From assembly GCA_910585805.1 (NCBI GenBank), contig CAJUFB010000099.1:1-13680 (forward strand): a stretch of 13,680 nucleotides of DNA. The letters are read 5' to 3'. This document shows positions 7,586 to 13,349 of the stretch, piece by piece. This stretch comes from an uncultured Acetatifactor sp. Its GTDB lineage: Bacteria > Bacillota > Clostridia > Lachnospirales > Lachnospiraceae. The first letter of the stretch is position 1, and the number at the start of each line of letters is the position of its first letter. A program made the position numbers and the translations under genes. A model generated the notes under the pieces. That model ran no database searches. It saw nothing but the letters and a program-made list of their open reading frames with translations, and had not been told where the DNA came from.

Positions 7586-9013
7586 TTGAAAGGTATGAAA
7601 AAATTAATTCGTTTTCTGATGATATTTCTGTCTGGCGGTCTTGCACTGGGAGCAGCCATGTTTTTTGCGCTTGCCATGTACTACCGCGATAATTTTCCGG
7701 TCAATACCTGGATCAACGGGGTGTATTGTACCGGAAAGACGGTGGAACAGGTAAATGAGGAGCTGGTGAGGGCGCAGGAAGCGTCCACGTTCCATGTGGT
7801 GGACGCTGACGGCGTTTCCTGGGAGATCGACATGTCTGCGGCGGATGTCAGGCCGGATTTTACCGCTGACCTGAAACAATATTTAAAGCAGAATGCCAGC
7901 TTTTACTGGCTGGAAAACCTGCAGCAGCCCGTAGAAAGCCAGCTGTCGGTGAACAGTTATGAGGCTGATGAAGGAAAACTGCGGGAGTGTTTTGAAGCGC
8001 TTCCTTTTGTGGCGGCGGAGCAGGAGAGAGTCCAGGGTGTATTTGTGCGCGGTTCGTCGGATGGATATTATCTCCAGGACGATAATTCCATGCGCCTGGA
8101 TCAGGAAAAGGCTTTTACATATCTGAAAGACTGCCTTTCCAAAGGGCAGACAAGGATCGATCTGGCAGAAGGAGACTGCTATGGAAATGTTCCGGACAGT
8201 GATGCTGACCTGGAACAGCGCAGGATCTGGGAGCAGATATGCGAATTTACGGACAAATGCTGCCGTCTTGCATATGATATGGGAACGGAGACAGTTGCGA
8301 TCTCGGAGAGGGACGCCGCCGATTTCCTGGAAAAGCAGCCGGGAAGCGGGATCCCTTTTCTGGATGAGGAAGGAAAGCTTGCAGTCAGTGAGACGGCGGT
8401 TCGGGAATGGGTGGAACACCTGGCTTCCGAATATGATACCTGGGAGACGGAGCGGGAATTTGAGGCTACGAGAGGGGAGACGGTTACCGTGAAGTATGTT
8501 ACTTACGGGACGCAGCTGGATATGGAGGCAGAGACCGCATACCTTCTGGGAGCGCTTGGGGGAACGCCGGATGCTGCCGGTACCCTGCCCCATGTTCCGT
8601 CCTACAGCCATCAGGGCTATGTGAGGGGCCTGGACGATATCGGAGGCACTTATATCGAAATCGACATGACAGAACAGAAGATGTATTACTATGAGGAGGG
8701 GGAGCTGGCTCTGGAGACGGATGTGGTCACCGGAAATACCGGCCGGCGCATGGGCACGCCCCAGGGAATTAACTTCGTCTATGCCAAGCAGCGCAACAGA
8801 ACCCTGCGGGGAGCAGACTATGCTTCCTTTGTAAAATACTGGATGCCGGTGAAGGGGAATGTGGGCATCCACGATGCCAGCTGGCGCTCCAGATTCGGCG
8901 GTCAGATATACAAGACCAACGGTTCCCATGGCTGCATCAATACGCCGTCAGGCAAGATGTCAGAATTGTATGAGATGGTGGAGGTGGGGACACCTGTGGT
9001 TATGTTCTACTGA
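7586..9013 (+). CDS. Membrane-anchored L,D-transpeptidase (YkuD domain)
   Basis: This is a probable cell-wall enzyme that forms 3-3 peptidoglycan crosslinks or attaches groups to meso-DAP residues, acting outside the membrane. A Lys-rich N-terminus is followed by one membrane segment (residues about 8-31). Residues about 45-345 resemble PG_binding_4-type regions, which often precede YkuD in Firmicutes. The YkuD domain covers about 355-475, with TGNTGRRMGTP, His429 in GIHDASW and catalytic Cys450 in SHGCIN, so the active site is complete. The start is uncertain. TTG 7586 has AGGCAGG 7 nt upstream and was chosen. ATG 7580 and ATG 7595 give nearly the same protein but are poorly spaced from any SD. 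The frame is open to TTG 7499. It stands alone between ilvB and serC, with no terminator seen before it, so it may receive read-through from the ilv genes. Confidence 0.9.
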   Translation: MKGMKKLIRFLMIFLSGGLALGAAMFFALAMYYRDNFPVNTWINGVYCTGKTVEQVNEELVRAQEASTFHVVDADGVSWEIDMSAADVRPDFTADLKQYLKQNASFYWLENLQQPVESQLSVNSYEADEGKLRECFEALPFVAAEQERVQGVFVRGSSDGYYLQDDNSMRLDQEKAFTYLKDCLSKGQTRIDLAEGDCYGNVPDSDADLEQRRIWEQICEFTDKCCRLAYDMGTETVAISERDAADFLEKQPGSGIPFLDEEGKLAVSETAVREWVEHLASEYDTWETEREFEATRGETVTVKYVTYGTQLDMEAETAYLLGALGGTPDAAGTLPHVPSYSHQGYVRGLDDIGGTYIEIDMTEQKMYYYEEGELALETDVVTGNTGRRMGTPQGINFVYAKQRNRTLRGADYASFVKYWMPVKGNVGIHDASWRSRFGGQIYKTNGSHGCINTPSGKMSELYEMVEVGTPVVMFY

Positions 9014-9059
9014 ATCCCGTGCACGGCTCGTTGGATGTATGAACGTAACGCCTTTAAAT

Positions 9060-9203
9060 GGTCTGCGCTTATCGGGAAACATGCTGATGCTCCTGGCGGG
9101 AAAGAGCCGGATGGCCATCATACCATGAGCGGCCTGTGCTGATTTAGGAAAACATGCCGATGTTCTTGGCAGGAGAAGGTGCGGTTCTCCATCGGTATGG
9201 CTG
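9060..9203 (+). repeat. Decayed tandem duplication, two copies of about 72 bp
   Basis: Copy A (9060-9130) and copy B (9131-9203) align over most of their first 50 bases with a 2-nt indel. In the best stretch, 9074-9100 against 9147-9173, 22 of 27 bases match and all five differences are transitions. Both copies keep an ATG-N3-ATG pattern, and copy B has a 34-codon ORF from 9154, but neither has a convincing SD. This accounts for much of the 408-nt gap between the transpeptidase gene and serC. The similarity fades in the second half of the unit. Confidence 0.5.
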
Positions 9204-9266
9204 GTTTTGGTATGAAAGCGGAGGAAGCCGGGAGATGGGTTTTGGCAAAATAATTTAACGATGTAC

Positions 9267-9295
9267 TTGACTAAAGTGTCTGAAAAGTTTATTCT
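9267..9295 (+). promoter_or_regulatory. Candidate serC-serA promoter
   Basis: TTGACT (9267-9272), 17 bp, then TATTCT (9290-9295) gives five of six and four of six matches to sigma-A consensus with optimal spacing. Transcription would begin near 9302, leaving a leader of about 120 nt before serC. Confidence 0.5.
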
Positions 9296-9314
9296 ATACC
9301 TGTATCCTGAAAAG

Positions 9315-9372
9315 AGCAGCAGAGAGCGATTGCAGGAACCGCTTTGCAAACTCTGTAATCAGAAGGGCTGCT
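9315..9372 (+). other. Nested hairpin in the serC leader
   Basis: Three stems are stacked in order: AGCAGC (9315-9320) with GCTGCT (9367-9372), AGAG (9321-9324) with CTCT (9351-9354), and TTGCA (9330-9334) with TGCAA (9345-9349). The loop contains GGAACCGC. It starts about 13 nt after the predicted transcript start and ends 34 nt before the SD. There is no T tract directly after the outer stem. It could be a regulatory or mRNA-stabilising leader; no known riboswitch class was recognised. Confidence 0.4.
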
Positions 9373-9421
9373 GAGAGAGAAACTTTTTATTATGCAGTAT
9401 TAATATGAGGAGGATTAGAAG

Positions 9422-10504
9422 ATGTCCAGAGTGTATAATTTTTCGGCAGGGCCGGCCGTCCTGCCGGAGGAGGTACTGAGAGAAGCAGCGGATGAGATGC
9501 TTGATTACAGGGGAACGGGCATGTCGGTCATGGAGATGAGCCACCGGTCAAAGGCATACGATACCATTATCAAAGAAGCGGAGGCTGACCTGCGTGACCT
9601 GATGAAGATTCCCGATAATTACAGGGTACTGTTCCTGCAGGGCGGCGCCAGCCAGCAGTTTGCCATGATTCCCATGAACCTGATGAAAAACGGGGTTGCC
9701 GATTATATTGTGACAGGCCAGTGGGCGAAGAAGGCATATCAGGAGGCTTCCCTCTATGGGAAGGCCAATAAGATCGCATCCTCCGAGGATAAGACATTTT
9801 CCTATATCCCCGACTGCTCGGACCTTCCCATCAGCGAGGATGCGGATTATGTGTACATCTGCGAGAACAATACGATCTACGGAACCAAATTTAAGACGCT
9901 GCCCAATACTAAGGGCAGGACTCTGGTGGCAGATGTGTCCAGCTGCTTCCTGTCGGAACCTGTGGATGTGAGCAGGTACGGGGTTATCTACGGCGGCGTA
10001 CAGAAGAATATTGGGCCTGCCGGTGTGGTCATCGTGATTATCCGGGAAGACCTGATCACTGAGGATGTGCTGCCCGGCACTCCTACCATGCTCCGTTACA
10101 AGATACATGCGGACAACGCATCTCTGTACAATACGCCTCCCGCATACGGAATCTATATCTGCGGCAAGGTATTTAAATGGCTGAAGAAAAGAGGCGGCCT
10201 GGAAGCCATGAAGGAATATAATGAAAAGAAGGCTGAAATTCTCTACGACTACCTGGATGAGAGCAAACTTTTCCATGGTACTGTCCGCAGGGAAGACCGT
10301 TCCCTGATGAATGTGCCTTTTGTGACAGGAAATGAGGAGCTGGACGCCAAATTTGTCAGGGAAGCGAAGGAGGCCGGGTTCGAGAATCTGAAAGGACACA
10401 GGTCCGTAGGCGGCATGCGCGCCAGCATTTACAACGCAATGCCCATCGAAGGCGTGGAGAAACTGGTGGAATTCATGCGCAGATTCGAAGCAGAGAACAT
10501 GTAA
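9422..10504 (+). CDS. serC: Phosphoserine aminotransferase
   Basis: SerC is a PLP-dependent cytosolic enzyme that transfers an amino group from glutamate to 3-phosphohydroxypyruvate, giving phosphoserine; family members can also serve pyridoxine synthesis. The 360 aa are the usual length. The opening YNFSAGPAVLP, then MSVMEMSHRSK (34-44) and the phosphate-cup GGASQQF (74-80), are characteristic. Lys195 in GGVQKNIGPAG is the expected Schiff-base lysine. The C-terminal GHRSVGGMRASIYNAMP, with the substrate-binding His-Arg, completes the fold. A strong SD, GAGGAGG (9407-9413), lies 8 nt before ATG. serA follows after 147 nt on the same strand, so the pair covers the first two steps of serine synthesis. 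The phosphoserine phosphatase gene is not in the window. Confidence 0.97.
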   Translation: MSRVYNFSAGPAVLPEEVLREAADEMLDYRGTGMSVMEMSHRSKAYDTIIKEAEADLRDLMKIPDNYRVLFLQGGASQQFAMIPMNLMKNGVADYIVTGQWAKKAYQEASLYGKANKIASSEDKTFSYIPDCSDLPISEDADYVYICENNTIYGTKFKTLPNTKGRTLVADVSSCFLSEPVDVSRYGVIYGGVQKNIGPAGVVIVIIREDLITEDVLPGTPTMLRYKIHADNASLYNTPPAYGIYICGKVFKWLKKRGGLEAMKEYNEKKAEILYDYLDESKLFHGTVRREDRSLMNVPFVTGNEELDAKFVREAKEAGFENLKGHRSVGGMRASIYNAMPIEGVEKLVEFMRRFEAENM

Positions 10505-10511
10505 GAAGTCC

Positions 10512-10634
10512 GTGGGGATTTGCTGTTGGAAAGTTTCTGCCGGAGAAGGGGATTGGACGGGGATTTGCGGACGTGCGGCTTTATTGCTGGAAAGTCTCTG
10601 TCCAGGGAAGTACTTGATGGAATATTTGCGGGAC
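10512..10634 (+). repeat. Decayed 61-bp tandem duplication in the serC-serA gap
   Basis: Unit A (10512-10572) and unit B (10573-10634) align with about 38 of 60 identical bases by eye. The first 30 bases match at 23 positions, and both units carry ATTTGCGG near the end. The middle of the unit has diverged. The duplication fills nearly the whole gap between serC and the serA SD (AGGAG, 10641-10645). In different frames both units can read LLLES, which reflects the DNA repeat rather than a gene. Confidence 0.5.
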
Positions 10635-10651
10635 TGGAATAGGAGAATGAT

Positions 10652-11818
10652 ATGTATAAGATTAATTGCCTGAACCCCATAGCTCAGGTGGGGCTTGAGA
10701 ATTTCAATGAGCAGTATGAGATAACGAAGGATGTAAAAGAGGCGGACGGCATATTGGTGAGAAGCGCGTCCATGCATGAGATGGAGATTCCGGAGAAGCT
10801 TCTGGCGGTTGCCAGGGCCGGGGCCGGGGTCAACAATATCCCTCTGGACAAATGTGCAGAGCAGGGAGTGGTGGTATTTAATACTCCCGGTGCCAATGCC
10901 AATGGTGTGAAGGAGCTTGTAATTGCCGGTATGCTGTTGGCAGCAAGGGATGTGGTAGGGGGTATCGAATGGGTGAAGGCATCCAGCGACATCGCGGATA
11001 TCGCAAAGGCGGCAGAGAAGGAGAAGAAGAACTTTGCCGGTACCGAGATCATGGGCAAGAAGCTGGGCGTCATCGGCCTGGGTGCCATCGGTGTCAAGGT
11101 AGCCAACGCGGCCGTGGCACTGGACATGGAAGTGTATGGGTATGACCCTTATCTCTCTGTGAGTGCGGCGTGGAGCTTAAGCCGTGCCGTCAATCATGTG
11201 ACAAATGTAGATGATATTTATGAGCAGTGTGACTATATCACCATCCATGTGCCGCTGATGGATGCCACCAAAGGCATGATTAATGCAGCCGCCATCGAGA
11301 AGATGAAGGACGGTGTTATCCTGTTGAATTTTGCCAGAGATTTACTGGCAGATGAGACGGCTGTGCTGGAGGGGCTGAAGAGCGGCAGGATTGCCCATTA
11401 TGTATCCGATTTTCCCAATCCCGCCACGGCAGGGCAGAAAGGCTGTATCGTGATTCCTCACCTGGGTGCGAGCACAGAGGAATCCGAGGATAACTGTGCC
11501 GTGATGGCAGTGCAGGAGCTGAGGGATTATCTTGAGAACGGCAATATCCGAAACAGTGTAAACTACCCGGCCTGTGATATGGGAGTCTGCACCAATGCCG
11601 GCCGTGTGGCGATTTTCCATAAAAATATCGCCAATATGATTACGAAGTTCACTGCGGAATTCGGAGAAAAGGGAATAAACATCAGCAACATGATGAACAA
11701 GTCCCGTGGAGAAGTAGCGTATACCATGCTGGATGTGGAGGAGACACCTACGGAAGAAATCATTCAGGCACTGGAGCAGATCAAAGGAGTATTCAGGGTA
11801 AGGATCGTGAAGGGGTAA
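10652..11818 (+). CDS. serA: D-3-phosphoglycerate dehydrogenase with C-terminal ACT domain
   Basis: SerA oxidises 3-phosphoglycerate to 3-phosphohydroxypyruvate with NAD, the entry step of serine synthesis. The 388-aa form has a substrate domain split around a Rossmann domain, plus a short C-terminal ACT domain (residues about 318-388) that usually binds serine for feedback control. Visible are ILVRS (34-38), GAGVNNIP (57-64), the NAD motif GLGAIG (142-147) with Asp165 after strand 2, catalytic Arg229 (NFARD) and His270 (IPHLGAST). The active-site Glu found in most 2-hydroxyacid dehydrogenases of this class is not evident: the stretch DFPNPATAGQK (253-263) has none. The start is ATG 10652, 6 nt after AGGAG. 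A strong terminator follows. The function is confident; the catalytic relay deserves checking. Confidence 0.95.
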   Translation: MYKINCLNPIAQVGLENFNEQYEITKDVKEADGILVRSASMHEMEIPEKLLAVARAGAGVNNIPLDKCAEQGVVVFNTPGANANGVKELVIAGMLLAARDVVGGIEWVKASSDIADIAKAAEKEKKNFAGTEIMGKKLGVIGLGAIGVKVANAAVALDMEVYGYDPYLSVSAAWSLSRAVNHVTNVDDIYEQCDYITIHVPLMDATKGMINAAAIEKMKDGVILLNFARDLLADETAVLEGLKSGRIAHYVSDFPNPATAGQKGCIVIPHLGASTEESEDNCAVMAVQELRDYLENGNIRNSVNYPACDMGVCTNAGRVAIFHKNIANMITKFTAEFGEKGINISNMMNKSRGEVAYTMLDVEETPTEEIIQALEQIKGVFRVRIVKG

Positions 11819-11867
11819 AACGCATCTTGAAGATATCTGTGATCCTCATATGGATGCGATTCAGGCT

Positions 11868-11941
11868 AAATGCACGGGATATTTGGGTTGGCGCCTGGCA
11901 GGGCTGGCGCCAGAACCAAGGATCCCGTGCATTTCTGTTTT
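11868..11941 (+). terminator. Strong terminator after serA
   Basis: AAATGCACGGGAT (11868-11880) pairs perfectly over 13 bp with ATCCCGTGCATTT (11922-11934). Inside, TTGG/CCAA and then TGGCGCC (11889-11895) with GGCGCCA (11906-11912) continue the stem to a 10-nt loop. The tail TTTCTGTTTT (11932-11941) follows. It lies 50 nt after the serA stop and ends the serC-serA transcript. Confidence 0.85.
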
Positions 11942-12066
11942 CAACTGTCAGTATAGATTGGGCTCCGGATGATTTTTTGGTGAACATATCGTTATCCGGT
12001 CAGTCAGCCTGCTTCTGTCACATATAACGCTGCTGTCCGGCTCCACGCTGGTGTCCTTTTCCGATA

Positions 12067-12170
12067 TTATACTGCAGACCGCCAGGATTTACAGTGATGC
12101 CTCCGGGAAAATACCTGGCTGGCGGTCTGCAGTCGGGTTGTACTGCAAATTCAACCGGTGTGCAGTATAA
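12067..12170. repeat. Nested palindrome region between serA and metF
   Basis: The segment opens with TTATACTGCA (12067-12076) and closes with its exact reverse complement TGCAGTATAA (12161-12170). Within it, ACTGCAGACCGCCAG (12071-12085) and CTGGCGGTCTGCAGT (12119-12133) form a perfect 15-bp inverted repeat around 33 nt. TACTGCA (12141-12147) also pairs with TGCAGTA (12161-12167). The hexamer ACTGCA occurs four times in alternating orientation. It lies downstream of metF on the - strand and may end that transcript, but no T-rich tail follows the main stem on either strand. No target duplication was seen. Confidence 0.55.
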
Positions 12171-12197
12171 CAGAAGAAACGGTTCCCTGTAGTAAGA

Positions 12198-13055
12198 TTA
12201 CCGGTAAATCGCGCTTACAATCTCCCCGGCCATCTTCGGCTTGTTCATGGTGTAAATATGGATATGCTTCACGCCGTTTTCCTGAAGGTCACGGATTTGC
12301 CGAATCGCATAATCGATACCGGCTTTCCGCATATCTTCCCTGCTGTCTCCGTACCTGGCAATCAGGTCCGCCAGGGCTTTGGGCACGCTGGAGCCGGAGA
12401 GGCTGACCGTAGTGCCGAGTTGGTTCGCGGTGGTGATGGGCATGATGCCTGCGCTGATGGGGATGGTAATTCCCTTTTTATCCGCTTTTTCCAGGAAGGA
12501 ATAGTAATAATCATTGTCGAAAAACAGCTGGCTGACGAGAAATTCAGCCCCTGCTTCCTGCTTCTTCAGCAGATGATTCAGGTCGGATTCCATGCTGAAA
12601 GCTTCGAAATGCTTTTCCGGATAGCACGCGCCGGCCATATGCAGCTGCGTATTTTCCTTTAAAAAACGCATCATGTCACTGGCATGGGCGAAGTCCCTGG
12701 AGTCAAACTGTTCGTCGCTCATTTCCCTGGGACGGTCGCCCCGCAGTGCCAGCACGTAATTGACATTATGTTCCCGTAAAGCTGCCGAAACCCGGAGGAT
12801 GTCCTCCTTTTTGCTGCCCACGCAGGTTATGTGGGCCATGGCATTGATCTTCAGCTTATTCTGAATATAGGAGGCAATCTCTATGGTCTTGCCGGACCGG
12901 CTTCCGCCCGCGCCGTAGGTGACGCTGATAAAATCGGGTTTTAAGTTTCCCAGGGAATCCAGTACACGAAAAGCCGATTCAAATTCCCCGTCCTTCTTTG
13001 GCGGGAATATTTCAAATGAAAGGGTATTTTTTTGCTCAAAAACATTCTGCAACAT
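12198..13055 (-). CDS. metF: 5,10-methylenetetrahydrofolate reductase
   Basis: MetF reduces methylene-tetrahydrofolate to methyl-tetrahydrofolate with an FAD cofactor, supplying methyl groups for methionine; in acetogens the same family serves the methyl branch of the Wood-Ljungdahl pathway. At 285 aa it is a single TIM-barrel reductase without the eukaryotic regulatory domain. Visible motifs are SFEIFPPK with Glu15, DFISVTYGAGGS (41-52), ALRGDRP with Asp108, ACYPEKH, QLFFDNDYYYSF and GIMPITTANQL, all usual for flavin and folate binding. The start is the ATG at 13055, because AGGTGA lies 7 nt upstream and homologues begin close to this point; an upstream in-frame ATG at 13115 has no SD and falls in the promoter. 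It converges on serA and diverges from the MoxR-type gene. No metV-like partner is visible. Confidence 0.96.
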   Translation of the reverse strand: MLQNVFEQKNTLSFEIFPPKKDGEFESAFRVLDSLGNLKPDFISVTYGAGGSRSGKTIEIASYIQNKLKINAMAHITCVGSKKEDILRVSAALREHNVNYVLALRGDRPREMSDEQFDSRDFAHASDMMRFLKENTQLHMAGACYPEKHFEAFSMESDLNHLLKKQEAGAEFLVSQLFFDNDYYYSFLEKADKKGITIPISAGIMPITTANQLGTTVSLSGSSVPKALADLIARYGDSREDMRKAGIDYAIRQIRDLQENGVKHIHIYTMNKPKMAGEIVSAIYR

Positions 13056-13086
13056 GATAAAATCACCTGATTTCCTTATTTTCGTC

Positions 13087-13115
13087 TTGATTTTAGGACA
13101 TAAATATCGTAACAT
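13087..13115 (+). promoter_or_regulatory. Possible divergent promoter for the MoxR-type gene
   Basis: TTGATT (13087-13092), 17 bp, then TAACAT (13110-13115) on the + strand, four of six matches in each hexamer. It overlaps the metF promoter on the other strand. If used, the transcript carries the whole inverted-repeat element in its 5' leader. Confidence 0.3.
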
Positions 13116-13134
13116 AAAAAGGAATTCATTTCAA
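13106..13134 (-). promoter_or_regulatory. metF promoter (extended -10)
   Basis: Read on the - strand, TTGAAA (13129-13134) is followed after exactly 17 bp by TACGAT (13106-13111), preceded by TG one base upstream, an extended -10. The predicted start near 13099 leaves a leader of about 45 nt, too short for a SAM riboswitch. Confidence 0.7.
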
Positions 13135-13166
13135 GGGAAAGGTGGTTGCGGTTGAGCATTCTATGG

Positions 13167-13174
13167 TCAGAAAG
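13167..13174 (+). repeat. Left target-site duplication (TCAGAAAG)
   Basis: TCAGAAAG directly abuts the left end of the 12-bp terminal inverted repeat. The same octamer, in the same orientation, directly abuts the right end at 13318-13325. Confidence 0.75.
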
Positions 13175-13317
13175 GTTACTGTTCACGACTTTGCCGCTCA
13201 CAGCAACATGATGCGCACAAAATGAGCAAAGGGCGCTCATTTTGGCGCCTGCTGTCTCAGGATTTTCGTGCATAATGCGCACGAAAACCCTCGCGGAGGC
13301 ACAGAGTGAACAGTAAC
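13175..13317. mobile_element. MITE-like element, 143 bp, with perfect terminal inverted repeats
   Basis: The ends are GTTACTGTTCAC (13175-13186) and the exact reverse complement GTGAACAGTAAC (13306-13317). The flanks carry an identical 8-bp direct repeat, as left by transposition. Inside are two strong hairpins: 13213-13248 (GCGC plus a 10-bp stem containing AAAATGAGC/GCTCATTTT, loop AAAGGGC) and 13263-13287 (TTTTCGTGC with GCACGAAAA). ACAGCA (13200-13205) with TGCTGT (13250-13255) encloses the first, and TGCC/GGCA near the ends adds to the main stem, giving a branched fold on either strand. It encodes no transposase, so it would be non-autonomous. Eight-base duplications occur with several families, including IS6, IS66, ISL3 and IS256; the end sequence does not allow a firm choice. 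Confidence 0.75.
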
Positions 13318-13325
13318 TCAGAAAG
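13318..13325 (+). repeat. Right target-site duplication (TCAGAAAG)
   Basis: This is an exact copy of 13167-13174, immediately after the right terminal inverted repeat. It ends 7 nt before the SD (AAGGTGG, 13333-13339) of the downstream gene. Confidence 0.75.
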
Positions 13326-13349
13326 CGCAACGAAGGTGGGCAGAACAAA

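Noticed and set aside
8859..9128. 89-codon + strand ORF overlapping the end of the transpeptidase gene
   Set aside because: Most of it lies in another frame of the YkuD coding sequence, it has no SD, and its tail lies in the decayed repeat.
9315..9372. T-box riboswitch for serine before serC
   Set aside because: GGAACCGC is present, but the required TGGNACC core, stem I and a T-tailed terminator are missing, and the predicted leader is only about 120 nt.
9548..10777. 409-codon - strand ORF opposite serC
   Set aside because: It is a shadow of serC and the following repeat; the translation has no recognisable domain and the + strand genes are unambiguous.
12067..12170. Second MITE with a target duplication
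   Set aside because: The outer repeats are perfect, but no matching direct repeat flanks them, so mobility is not supported by sequence alone.
12258..12662. 134-codon + strand ORF opposite metF
   Set aside because: It is entirely antisense to a clear metF gene, without SD or recognisable motif.
13056..13105. SAM riboswitch upstream of metF
   Set aside because: The leader from the predicted promoter is about 45 nt, too short for any SAM-I type fold.
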